Source: Chitinophagaceae bacterium (GTDB lineage: Bacteria > Bacteroidota > Bacteroidia > Chitinophagales > Chitinophagaceae). Taken from it: 33,509 bases of DNA. Both the position numbers and the translations under genes were made by a program. The stretch lies in NCBI GenBank assembly GCA_025351145.1, contig JANXWM010000605.1, positions 1 through 33,509 of the forward strand. The letters run 5' to 3'. The notes under the pieces were generated by a model that did no database searches, was not told the DNA's origin, and saw only the letters and a list, made by a program, of their open reading frames with translations. Positions 10,301 to 17,635 of the stretch are shown here, piece by piece (the stretch's first letter is position 1; each line of letters opens with the position of its first letter).

Positions 10301-11204
10301 CGGGTGGCTGAGAACCGCTTTCATCCAAAATGAAGTTTATTGTCTCTGCAGATTTATTATTATAATTATACGAAATGGTATTATAATCCAAGGTTATCAA
10401 ATCATTGTTTGGGCTGTATATCTCCATCAAATACCATCCGGTTGTGGTTATACCTGTTTGTGCCGCATTATCATTTTTTTCAATAGCTGTTTTTTGCCCG
10501 TCTAATGAATTGCCAAACACATATTTTACACCATCAGGAGTAGTCAGGGTCCACCTTGCAATTTGATTCGCATTCACGCCGGATATATATTGATATTCTA
10601 TTTTAAGCGCTTCAAGTGGGGAAACAACAAACTGCCCATTTTCATTCATGAAAAATTTTCCCGAGTATTTTCCAAAATTGAAATAAAAAATATCGGGTTC
10701 AGCATCGGTTACCTGATCTTTTACCTGGTTTAACATCTGCAAATCTGCCTGGTCAGCATTTCCTGCACCAATTAAATAACTTGTCGTGGGGTTCAGGTTA
10801 GCTATATATTTTTTAGCTAAAGGAACAATGGTACTCCTGTTGTTAAAGTAGCCAGTGGGAACATCATCTGGAAAACCCCTCACACTTCTTGTTATTACTC
10901 CGCCTGCATTTAAACTCCACCCTATTCCAACCCATGAAGCAATCTCTTCAACTTTTATACCTCCGGCATGGTAAGACAGGTTAATTGGTAATTCAAGGTC
11001 CCTCCCTTTTAAGGTGTATAAGGGAATACTTATGCTTGGTATGCCTGTATAAAGGCCTACCGGAATATCCCCGTATTTCCCCAGTGCTGCTGCATTTGGT
11101 GAAGGAGGTATAAATTTCTTTAAACCGGGAGTAGTTTGAGCACTGCCATTCAATACAAAAAGCAGATTAATGGCTATCACCAAATTGATAAACTTTTGTT
11201 TCAT
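7371..11204 (-). CDS. Secreted YD-repeat (RHS-like) protein without RHS core
   Basis: A 1277-residue protein with a signal peptide (LVIAINLLFVLNGSAQ). The N-terminal third has the SpvB-like start common in Bacteroidota YD proteins: GKYGDIPVGLYTGIPSISIP, ELPINLSYHAGGIKVEEIAS, and WVGIGWSLNAGGVITRSVRG. The middle carries degenerate YD repeats (FLKYDGYGNMIQQHKM). Near residues 1020-1130 is a jelly-roll-like stretch (YTSFEADGKGNWTFSAFQDT to GSIDEVRLYP), reminiscent of carbohydrate-binding modules. One clean YD repeat follows (YFEYDAFGRVRLIKDQDKN). The protein ends in a beta-rich domain with paired cysteines. It has neither the DPxGRF-type core nor a toxin tip, so it probably forms an extracellular shell or adhesin rather than a toxin. 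It is second in the operon, 15 bases after the barrel gene. Confidence 0.85.
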   Translation of the reverse strand: MKQKFINLVIAINLLFVLNGSAQTTPGLKKFIPPSPNAAALGKYGDIPVGLYTGIPSISIPLYTLKGRDLELPINLSYHAGGIKVEEIASWVGIGWSLNAGGVITRSVRGFPDDVPTGYFNNRSTIVPLAKKYIANLNPTTSYLIGAGNADQADLQMLNQVKDQVTDAEPDIFYFNFGKYSGKFFMNENGQFVVSPLEALKIEYQYISGVNANQIARWTLTTPDGVKYVFGNSLDGQKTAIEKNDNAAQTGITTTGWYLMEIYSPNNDLITLDYNTISYNYNNKSAETINFILDESGSQPPAHLPSFDKNVVTNFMTVPKLKSITSANGKITFDATTRRTDLPGDTSLSAVNIFSNVDLINPLRKFVFYYDYVNGGRLTLDSLAEFSATNAASGNKYKFEYNTTQLPNADPYGTTINSQDLWGYYNGVPNSVLPQSFYITTPPYGTITIFGADRHSDESYMMAGVLKKIIYPTGGYSLFEYEANKVYASNSDNSIPTPPAGKYASLQYLTGQTLADTFTVSYATSGGVPGGTTRVTVSSIAMGHTQPPGCQISPSGYSTCYTASIEGINGTSFPIQYIKDGTSTVDLANGTYKIVGKGELVQGYPNASYLFYLDLNWNEYPPQGNGGSQSMVNKTIGGLRIKRITSNDNISTSVKKYLYTKFNDTASSGVLVNNPYHYANVFEILSGCGATNYAQVRSYPLTPLLQTQGSSIGYQNVTELAGENGENGKTEYSYTTATDFPDDLKEYRPYPPSCTYDWRRGQLLKSTVYKNSSGNFIAVKSNSNKYTFGAKSSAGYGLSVETGIQILQCASPLVTLAANAYYVSGYKTISEFYYLQSDTTKVYDQNTPSSYVQNINTYNYDTSNGHYQLTSTVTQSSKNETLQTDIKYPQDIVLTGAAETARQSLISKFMLTPVIDQITSRNGAQISKTRTNYKVFGNGLTLPESIELQISSNPSEKRVEFLKYDGYGNMIQQHKMADVLNSYIWDYSSSYPIAAIINADSSSVAYTSFEADGKGNWTFSAFQDTDATAPTGKKALYITATNKVSKSGLTIGKSYIVSFWSKHGLYTINGCTNTYKMGKTINGWTYYEYAVVPTATTITINGNSGGVGSIDEVRLYPSDAQMTTYTYQPLIGMTSQCDVNNRISYFEYDAFGRVRLIKDQDKNVIKKFCYNYAGQPANCDVAVPVSVTITNSLNLSGFTATYTNTVTLQQTAFTVPTTGNLIVTLPSGTYDLIVNRTAGNVGYAFTTCALSTNCGMTVHNITVNTNSCNTLLVESSL

Positions 11205-11219
11205 TAATTACGGTTTATT

Positions 11220-12698
11220 TTAAAATGTATACCCGATTCTAAATTTTAAAGCTTGTCCGGCAGGTATCTGCTTTGTTGCAAGAAAGTCATATAATATCTG
11301 CATATTTCCTTGCTTCTTTCCAACCTTATATTTTTTACTTATTCCCATCAGTACACTGCGTTGCCAAACATCTACATTCTTTAAATAATTAAGATTGCTA
11401 AACCGTTGCAGGTAGTTATATTCAAATCCTCCCGTTATCCAGATACTGCCTTTTGCTTTAATATCTATATAACTTCTTAGGCCAATGCCTTCACTGGTAA
11501 AATGGATATTACTAAATCCGCTACCCCAGCCAAGTTTATAACTTGCACCAATGCCTATAATACTTTTGTCATTCAGTTTATATCCGGCAGTTAAAGCTAT
11601 GTCGCTGGTAACTGGTAACAGGTAGCGGCTCTTTTCGCTTTGAATATTAAAGCCATATTCAAACCTTTGTAAAAATGATTTTGTATGCTGGCTGTTAGGT
11701 TTAAAATCAGGCATCGTCATATCGCTGCTCCCTCCGCCTAATTTGTTCAGCTTATCTTTCAGAACACTCATTTGCTGTTGTGCAGCTCCCAATTGTTGCT
11801 GCATATACTGTTGAGGGTTCATGCCGCCTCCACCAGAAGCAATTGTATTACCTAAACGCTGTTGTACCTGCTGTTGTACTAATGTTCTTGTCTGTAATCC
11901 AACCAAAGCCTGCGGTGTACCATAGTTTTCAGGTGTAGGAAATAAAAAGGCTAAATAACTATGCTTCTGCATAAAGTTTTGAAAAGCTGGCAGGTTTCTT
12001 ACTGTAGCTAAAAGCTTTTCTTCCATCTTCTTTTTATCATGCAGTATTGCTTTGTACTCCGTTAAGCGTTGCTGGTAATAATATACTTCTTTATTATACC
12101 CAAGCAATTCTTTGGCAAAGCCGGTATTGGCAAGGGTTGCTTTCAGTGTTGCTTCTCTTTCTTTGATGAAGCTTTGTATATCATTGGCCTGTTGCAATCT
12201 TGCCTGTAGCTCCTGCAATTGGCTGCTTACCTCTTGTATCTGTTGTAATTTATCACCAGTGATTCCCTGTAGATTAAGATTGGGTTGATTAAGAAACCTC
12301 ATCAATGTTTGCATGCTGTCAATGCCGGGTATATATTCGGTTAAGGGATGTGCAATTGTTTTATTTACCGATAATGTTAGTTTAGCCTGTAGCTCCTGGT
12401 ATTTACTTTGTGTCTGTGAAAATAATTCCTTGGCTTTGGAACTGTCGACCCCCTGTAATTTGCTTTGCAGTGTTGCTTCTTTCTGCTGCATGCGTTTTAG
12501 CAGTTTCTCACTTTGTGATTGCACACTATTAGTGACCTTATTGTATTGGTTGGTGAGGGATGTAATGGATTTAGAAGATATGTTTTGAATTGATTGGGTA
12601 AGTTGTTTTTGTTGGGATTGCAGAGTGGTATCAATACCTTGTGCATGAGACAAAACACTGATTAGAAAGGTACAGGCAAGAGTTATAACGAACCGCAT
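11220..12698 (-). CDS. Coiled-coil protein with C-terminal outer-membrane beta-barrel
   Basis: I start it at the ATG at 12698 because a proper signal peptide begins there (MRFVITLACTFLISVLSHAQ); an in-frame ATG at 12764 would place 22 polar residues ahead of it. That gives 492 residues. Residues of about 25-200 are Q/K/E/L-rich heptads (coiled coil). A Q/G-rich linker follows (QQQLGAAQQQM, GGGSS). The last 140 residues alternate polar and hydrophobic positions as barrel strands do (DIALTAGYKLNDKSIIGIGA, KGSIWITGGFEYNYL) and end in GYTF, a C-terminal Phe typical of outer-membrane proteins. It is first in the operon with the YD and RHS proteins and could anchor or pass them at the outer membrane; that role is inference. 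Confidence 0.8.
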   Translation of the reverse strand: MRFVITLACTFLISVLSHAQGIDTTLQSQQKQLTQSIQNISSKSITSLTNQYNKVTNSVQSQSEKLLKRMQQKEATLQSKLQGVDSSKAKELFSQTQSKYQELQAKLTLSVNKTIAHPLTEYIPGIDSMQTLMRFLNQPNLNLQGITGDKLQQIQEVSSQLQELQARLQQANDIQSFIKEREATLKATLANTGFAKELLGYNKEVYYYQQRLTEYKAILHDKKKMEEKLLATVRNLPAFQNFMQKHSYLAFLFPTPENYGTPQALVGLQTRTLVQQQVQQRLGNTIASGGGGMNPQQYMQQQLGAAQQQMSVLKDKLNKLGGGSSDMTMPDFKPNSQHTKSFLQRFEYGFNIQSEKSRYLLPVTSDIALTAGYKLNDKSIIGIGASYKLGWGSGFSNIHFTSEGIGLRSYIDIKAKGSIWITGGFEYNYLQRFSNLNYLKNVDVWQRSVLMGISKKYKVGKKQGNMQILYDFLATKQIPAGQALKFRIGYTF

Positions 12699-12754
12699 AG
12701 GGTTTAGTTTTGATTGCTTTCGGGCAGCAAGATAAATCATATTTGCTAGCTCAA

Positions 12755-12776
12755 CAATAGCCATTTATGGCTATTG
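12755..12776. repeat. Perfect 10-base inverted repeat between two leftward operons
   Basis: CAATAGCCAT and ATGGCTATTG are separated by TT. It lies after the stop of the TraG-like gene and about 56 bases before the chosen start of the barrel gene. It may be a terminator hairpin without a T tract, or an operator/5' UTR hairpin of the RHS operon. It also contains the rejected upstream ATG at 12764. A weak -7-like TATCTTTC lies just before it on the minus strand. Confidence 0.5.
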
Positions 12777-12844
12777 GGAAAGATACTTTTTTAACCGTTT
12801 TCTGAAATTTTACTGGTTCGAAAAATTAGTTAAAAAATAATAAA

Positions 12845-15800
12845 TTATTTTTTATGTTTCTTTAAACTATTCAATACCACCTGTGCAACTGATGCCCGTT
12901 TCCGGTCCATTTCTTCAGTGGTAACTGCATCATAGGACACATTCACGCGATACCCTTTCATGATTTTTTCTTGTGGCACTTCTTTTTTTACAGACTGATC
13001 TAAAAAAGAAAAAAGTGCGTCAGGAGTGAAGAACTCCACGTGCCGCTTTTCAAAATCGGCTATACCAATACTGCATTTTTTCTTGATTTTTTCCAGTTGT
13101 TTTATATCCCCTGAAATTGAAACTACCATATCATACTTTGCCTGGATACATTTTGAAATATTGTGCATTTCCCACTCGGCATCAGTAGTGATACAGATTT
13201 CAACTGCAATAGTCTTCCCGTCTCTGGTAAGCAAGACATCAACCTGTCCACTGCCATCAGGGAGCCCCATTTCAATGACTGCGGTATAGCCACTGGCTTC
13301 TGCCATCTTCTTAATTAGTGTTTGTAAATAGCGATGGGTAGAGAGGTCTTTTTCTGGTTTTGGTGATTCAGGTTCAGGAAGTGGTTCAACGGGTATCATT
13401 TCTTTAGGAACTATTGGCTCAATAACTACTGGTTTTTCTATCGGTATTTTTGGTGCTTCCTTCACAATCACTTTCGGCTTTTCACTAATACCAGTTTCAA
13501 TATGTAATGATTCAAATAAAAGTTTTTCAACTTCCTGTTTTGGGGTGGCATACTGTACGCGGGTTAAGGCAATAACACTATCTATTTTTTTGGTTCTTTC
13601 ATCTTTTGAAACTGAGGGTAACGGCAAGGTATTGAGTGAACAATCATACTGCGGTTGTTCAATAGAAATGACTGCTTCACCGCGACCTAAGTTTTGTAAG
13701 TCGGTAAAATCGAAATGCGAAAAACCGTCCTGCAAATTCTTTGCATCCGGTTCACCCACCCGAAAGACAATCCGGTTATTTGCGTTGCTCAATACACTAT
13801 TTAATAACTCAGTGTCTTCGCGTTGTATTTGCTGCAAGTCCTGATGGGAAAGGGTGAGGCCCACATTGTATTTCCTAATGCCGCTCAGCATCTCTTTGAT
13901 CGAAGGTGTAATGAAATTGTGGAATTCATCTAAGTAGAGAAAGATCGGGTGCCGTGTTGCATGTTGTTGCCGCCTGAATATGGCCTGGTGGATTTTTGAT
14001 AATAAGAGTGACCCCAGCAAGAAACTATTCTCCATACCGATCAATCCCTGTGAGAGTTTGAACAAAACAATTTTGTTTGAATTAAGTAAGCTTTCAAAAT
14101 CAATCCCCTTGTTCTGAATGACCATGTTACGGATACTCTTGGGACGCAGGAAACTATCAAGTCTCGTGAGAATCGGTCCAATCGAATTTGATTTTAATAA
14201 GGGGAATTCTTTCTGCCAGTAGTAGAGTACGGTAGGGTCAGTGACGTTTTTCAAGAAGCTTTGCCGGAATTCTTTTTCAATCAGGAATCTGCGTAAATCA
14301 TTTAACGTGCCGCCGCCTTTATTTTCAAGTATGGCCTGAATAGCATTGCCAAATACTGCACTCATTTGGTCTCCCCATGATGTTGCATATCTTCTGAAGG
14401 AAGCCACTAAATCAGAGGAGAGTATTTCCCGTTCAATATCCGTGTGGGCTTGTAAGATATTAAGCCCGATTGGAAATTCAGTATCTGCGGGGTCAAGCAA
14501 TACCATATCCTTCATGCGGTCTTCCGGTATCAGTGCTATCACATCATCAATTAAATCGCCGTGTGGGTCAAACAAGACTAAGCCAAGCCCCTTTTGTATA
14601 TCCTGTAGTATCAGGTTGGCAATGAGTGTTGATTTGCCGGTGCCGGTTGCACCAATAATATGCGTATGCTTGCATCTGTCTTCAACACTAACGGTCACAT
14701 TAGTTATAATGCCATTGTGCTGATTTTCACCAAGTATGAACGCTTTGTTTCTGGCAATGCCCGGAACTTCTTTTGTTTTGCGTGAACCTCCAAAGAGTTT
14801 TTTGGAAACGATATTCTCCGATGGAAAATGAAGTATTGTTGATAATTCATCAGTATTTAAAAGCATGCCTAAGCGATGCGATTCCCTCAAATAAATATCA
14901 TCAAGTCTTGTTTGGAAATCATAGGCTTCAGTTTGCAGCGGTATCAATTGATTATGTGTTCCCCTTGTACCATTCATTAATGCATAGCTCAGTTTCTCTA
15001 AAATCTTTGCTGCTTCATGTTGATAGGCTGCTTGTCCAAAGGCACGAACAGTGACCCCAAACAGTGGACTTTGTACTTTTTCACTGGCAATTTTTGGAGC
15101 TATAGGATCATCAGCAAAAAAGGAACTGCCGTCTGTTAGTGTTACGCCACTGATGATACTGTTTCTCCACTGATTCACTGTACCCTGAAAGAGAATTTGG
15201 ATACCTGCCTGCTCTCCGAATTGTAGCTGCTCTAAAACCCCAAATACACCCGTTAAGGGATCAATAGCGAAGTTTTTTGGGGTGTGTAGAGGGCGCACAA
15301 ATTCTTCTTTTAATCCAAAATCAATAAGTGCAATATGACCTTCCTCTTGCAGAATATTTTCAATGTAATTGTCTGAGCAAATGATGCTACAATCAGGAAA
15401 ATAAGAGATGATATATGTTTCAATAGTAGCGATATGAGCTTCATCACACACAAACTGCAGAATGATTTCTGTTCCCGTACCAATGATTTCAAAAGAGATG
15501 GGAGTATTGCAGGATGAAAGCATGATAATGAGGGCCTTCATTTTCTCCGGCGTTATCTTCCGTTCTTTGGGCAGCTTTACTTGCAGTGCTTTGAGTGAGG
15601 GTTCTTCGTCATAGATGAAGGGCTGTAATTCCTGATAGTCTAATACATTCACTTCATAGCTTGGTATGAGCTGTTTTGTTTTAAAGTTTTCCAAAAACCT
15701 GCTCACCCAGGTGTGTCGTTTGCCATCATCAATATACTCTGGCTGGTGGCCATGCCGAAAAAAAGGAATAAATGGTGGTTCCAAATAGACAGGGAGTTCT

Positions 15801-15871
15801 GAGACATACCATCCCCTGCCCCGGTATTCCCAGGTATAATACTGATAGGTGAAATATTCGGCTGCGGTCAT
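12845..15871 (-). CDS. HerA/TraG-type DNA-translocating ATPase fused to a PD-(D/E)xK-like domain
   Basis: A 1008-residue protein. The N-terminal 370 residues are a globular region I do not recognise. The ATPase core has Walker A GATGTGKS at 407-414, LVLFDPHGDLIDD at 431-443 and Walker B FLYLDEFHNF at 644-653, followed by GLTLSHQDLQQIQ, as in VirD4/TraG coupling proteins. A proline-rich linker spans about 795-842. The last part (845-960) reads as a restriction-endonuclease fold: GQVDVLL with Asp878, then KTIAVEICITT with Glu891 and Cys893 where ExK is usual. The missing Lys leaves cleavage activity uncertain. It would form a hexameric pump for DNA at the membrane or on chromosomal DNA. It lies 9 bases after the 161-residue gene upstream, as an operon. 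Confidence 0.85.
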   Translation of the reverse strand: MTAAEYFTYQYYTWEYRGRGWYVSELPVYLEPPFIPFFRHGHQPEYIDDGKRHTWVSRFLENFKTKQLIPSYEVNVLDYQELQPFIYDEEPSLKALQVKLPKERKITPEKMKALIIMLSSCNTPISFEIIGTGTEIILQFVCDEAHIATIETYIISYFPDCSIICSDNYIENILQEEGHIALIDFGLKEEFVRPLHTPKNFAIDPLTGVFGVLEQLQFGEQAGIQILFQGTVNQWRNSIISGVTLTDGSSFFADDPIAPKIASEKVQSPLFGVTVRAFGQAAYQHEAAKILEKLSYALMNGTRGTHNQLIPLQTEAYDFQTRLDDIYLRESHRLGMLLNTDELSTILHFPSENIVSKKLFGGSRKTKEVPGIARNKAFILGENQHNGIITNVTVSVEDRCKHTHIIGATGTGKSTLIANLILQDIQKGLGLVLFDPHGDLIDDVIALIPEDRMKDMVLLDPADTEFPIGLNILQAHTDIEREILSSDLVASFRRYATSWGDQMSAVFGNAIQAILENKGGGTLNDLRRFLIEKEFRQSFLKNVTDPTVLYYWQKEFPLLKSNSIGPILTRLDSFLRPKSIRNMVIQNKGIDFESLLNSNKIVLFKLSQGLIGMENSFLLGSLLLSKIHQAIFRRQQHATRHPIFLYLDEFHNFITPSIKEMLSGIRKYNVGLTLSHQDLQQIQREDTELLNSVLSNANNRIVFRVGEPDAKNLQDGFSHFDFTDLQNLGRGEAVISIEQPQYDCSLNTLPLPSVSKDERTKKIDSVIALTRVQYATPKQEVEKLLFESLHIETGISEKPKVIVKEAPKIPIEKPVVIEPIVPKEMIPVEPLPEPESPKPEKDLSTHRYLQTLIKKMAEASGYTAVIEMGLPDGSGQVDVLLTRDGKTIAVEICITTDAEWEMHNISKCIQAKYDMVVSISGDIKQLEKIKKKCSIGIADFEKRHVEFFTPDALFSFLDQSVKKEVPQEKIMKGYRVNVSYDAVTTEEMDRKRASVAQVVLNSLKKHKK

Positions 15872-15880
15872 TGGAGCTAA

Positions 15881-16366
15881 TTACACAACACTTTCTTTGA
15901 TCTGCCGTTCCAACTCGCTTAATCTCGCTCCTTTTTCTTCCATGACGGCATCAATAGCTTCTAAGACACATTGATGGACACAGGCACGGAACATGCTTTC
16001 TTCATCTGCTTCAAAGAATGACCGTTTGGCAGCCCGTTCATTTAAGTAATCACCTGCCTTAGTGAATTTTAATAGTGACCGCATAGCACTTTCTGTTTCG
16101 TAGAGCCACCAGGATATGAAAAAATCTTTGCCAAAGGGTGCGGCGCAAATATCAAAGACCAAATCAAAGTATTTGACGCGCAAATATTCCCGTGAAGCTG
16201 AAAACATACCTCCTTCTTTATGCTTGACCCGTTCTATTTTGGTGTCTGGCATTTGATGGGATTTGATGATTTCAGTTACCTGAGAATAGAATTTGTCGGA
16301 AGACATATTGAAGTACGGGAAGAGGTGCCCCCAATGAGAGAGCATTTGGGAAATAGGGATGGCCAT
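15881..16366 (-). CDS. Conserved-looking hypothetical protein paired with the TraG-like ATPase
   Basis: A 161-residue soluble protein. No signal peptide, membrane segment or known motif is visible. It has a mixed alpha/beta middle (YLRVKYFDLVFDICAAPFGK, FFISWWLYETESAMRSLL) and a long C-terminal helix (VHQCVLEAIDAVMEEKGARL). Its stop is 9 bases before the start of the fused TraG-like ATPase, so the two are co-transcribed and probably work together, perhaps as an adaptor or substrate-recognition factor. That function is inference. The leader region upstream is A+T-rich and shared with the divergent membrane-protein gene at 16664. Confidence 0.7.
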   Translation of the reverse strand: MAIPISQMLSHWGHLFPYFNMSSDKFYSQVTEIIKSHQMPDTKIERVKHKEGGMFSASREYLRVKYFDLVFDICAAPFGKDFFISWWLYETESAMRSLLKFTKAGDYLNERAAKRSFFEADEESMFRACVHQCVLEAIDAVMEEKGARLSELERQIKESVV

Positions 16367-16663
16367 CGTTAGAGTTTTAAAGGTTATTATATGGTTTAAA
16401 AGCCAGCATAAATTTAATAAAATATTTTTTTAATATCTCAACTAAAATATTTAATTGCAGGAGTCGTATCAGTAATTTATTTTTTAAAGTCATTAAATTT
16501 CAATGTAACTACTACATTTTTTGTAACTGCAATTTTAAAAAAACGAATATAACAATGAGTCATTATGGTTGGCATAGAAAAAAGCGGTTATAAAAGAGTT
16601 TCAGGATATTTTTTTCGTAGGCGTATAGTTATAGTTTAGTAAATTTAAAAAAATCTACTTGTC
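16367..16663. other. A+T-rich divergent intergenic region
   Basis: This 297-base region separates two divergent genes. It is very A+T-rich, with long A and T runs. I see no ORF, no strong hairpin and no copy of the element's shared regulatory block. It presumably holds both promoters, but no clear TTTG / TAnnTTTG pair stands out. Confidence 0.5.
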
Positions 16664-17233
16664 ATGGCTCAAAATAAACTCTTTGATGATATTGACGATT
16701 GGGATAAAATAGACCTCGACAATGCAAAGTTTATTTTGGAAGAAGCGCGTACTTATGTCAGCTTTGTTATAGATGTGGGGGATAAGATAACTGATAAGGC
16801 ATTTAAAATTTTAGCACTACTCTTTCCGATTGAAAGTGCATTAATTGCTTTTGTGATTAATGAGAAAATGAAAGGCTGTATTCAAGATTATACAATAGCA
16901 AACTTGTTAATTTTTGTGGTGACGAGTATCGTGGTGATTATGTTTTATTTAGGTAAAATTGTATTGCCGAGATCATTTATGCCCAAGGGAAGGGCGCCAG
17001 TTGAAATTTGTAAAAATAAAGAGTTGCTTGGTATTCCTTCGGACGGGAGTACCGATGTTGCCGCTTTAAAATTAGCCCTGGTGTTAAATGAAATTGAAAA
17101 TTCACAAGCCAAAATTTATTTTAATAACAACCAGAATACTGTACGGATTACTGCTTTAAAACTATCCATGATGGCACTCGGTGGCATTGTCGTCATCGCC
17201 GTACTTACCCTGTGGGTTCACTTCTTTTTCTGA
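16664..17233 (+). CDS. Three-transmembrane-segment protein of unknown function
   Basis: A 189-residue protein. An acidic N-terminus (DDIDDWDKIDLDNAKFILEE) leads into a helix. Membrane segments follow at about 47-66, 77-98 and 165-187. Between the second and third segments is a cytoplasmic-looking loop of about 65 residues (PKGRAPVEICKNKELLGIPS). The layout of a helix, two membrane helices, a loop and a last helix recalls small membrane effectors linked to nucleotide-signalling immunity (PycTM/SLATT-like), but no diagnostic residue proves this. It stands alone, divergent from the TraG-like operon, inside the mobile element, without the shared regulatory block. It could equally be an element maintenance or entry-exclusion protein. 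Confidence 0.75.
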   Translation: MAQNKLFDDIDDWDKIDLDNAKFILEEARTYVSFVIDVGDKITDKAFKILALLFPIESALIAFVINEKMKGCIQDYTIANLLIFVVTSIVVIMFYLGKIVLPRSFMPKGRAPVEICKNKELLGIPSDGSTDVAALKLALVLNEIENSQAKIYFNNNQNTVRITALKLSMMALGGIVVIAVLTLWVHFFF

Positions 17234-17247
17234 TCTTGTGTTTTTTA

Positions 17248-17346
17248 TTACCGAATTTCATTCTGCGAACCACCTGGTATCATTGGATATGTTCCAGGCA
17301 GAGTTTCAGGTGTTGTGGGCCTGGGCTTTGGAGGAGGATCTTGCAT
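17248..17346 (-). CDS. Possible proline-rich 32-residue peptide
   Basis: The frame starts MQDPPPKPRPTTPETLPGTY and ends in GGSQNEIR with two consecutive stops. Dense prolines and an ATG start make it look coding, and the opposite strand has no ORF here. There is no detectable signal peptide or domain. It could be a small element gene or the tail of a decayed one. Confidence 0.35.
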   Translation of the reverse strand: MQDPPPKPRPTTPETLPGTYPMIPGGSQNEIR

Positions 17347-17408
17347 AAAGTATACATTTAAATTTCATTCAAAACATAAATGTACATCATTTTTCAAATC
17401 CCTGGAAG

Positions 17409-17597
17409 CTATACTCCGCACAGTATAAGTTTGTGCATAAAGGAAAGCTGCCCGCACTATGCTGACTAAAGAACAAAGCGTACAAGTGTCACGCTTTGAG
17501 AGCCGGGATGAAACAAGTGACACAACAGGCGATGATAGTAGCAATACAGCTAAGTTCAAAATAAGCATTGCACATTTTTATGCTGCACGCAGTATAG
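17409..17597. repeat. Possible MITE-like element bounded by short inverted repeats
   Basis: CTATACT at 17409-17415 and AGTATAG at 17591-17597 are exact inverted repeats that continue inward with one mismatch (CTATACTcCG / CGcAGTATAG). The interior is richer in G+C than both flanks. It holds a second inverted pair, GTGTCAC (17486-17492) and GTGACAC (17517-17523), and a small TATACT/AGTATA hairpin at 17410-17427. The length (about 190 bases) and structure fit a non-autonomous dispersed element, but copy number cannot be judged from one window. Confidence 0.35.
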
Positions 17598-17602
17598 TTT
17601 GA
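17459..17602 (+). CDS. Short ORF inside the possible MITE-like element
   Basis: A 47-residue frame (MLTKEQSVQVSRFESRDETS, then a D/S/T-rich middle, ending AHFYAARSIV) lies mostly within the inverted repeats. It is followed by two in-frame stops, TGA and TAA. Composition is compatible with coding but there is no promoter or known domain. A 67-residue frame on the other strand occupies the same place and looks less protein-like. It may be only the internal sequence of a repeat. Confidence 0.2.
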   Translation: MLTKEQSVQVSRFESRDETSDTTGDDSSNTAKFKISIAHFYAARSIV

Positions 17603-17635
17603 TAAGTTTTCACATTTGACATTCCTTGCCCTCCG

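Noticed and set aside
7371..11204. TcB/TcC-type toxin complex
   Set aside because: Two YD/RHS proteins lie together, but there is no TcA-like pore protein and the 1277-residue protein lacks the RHS core, so insecticidal toxin complex is not supported.
12764..12764. ATG at 12764 as start of the barrel protein
   Set aside because: It lies inside a perfect palindrome and would put 22 polar residues before a normal signal peptide; the ATG at 12698 fits better.
17365..17568. 67-codon leftward frame
   Set aside because: Hydrophobic start but no signal cleavage pattern; it lies across the inverted-repeat module and looks like the antisense of it.
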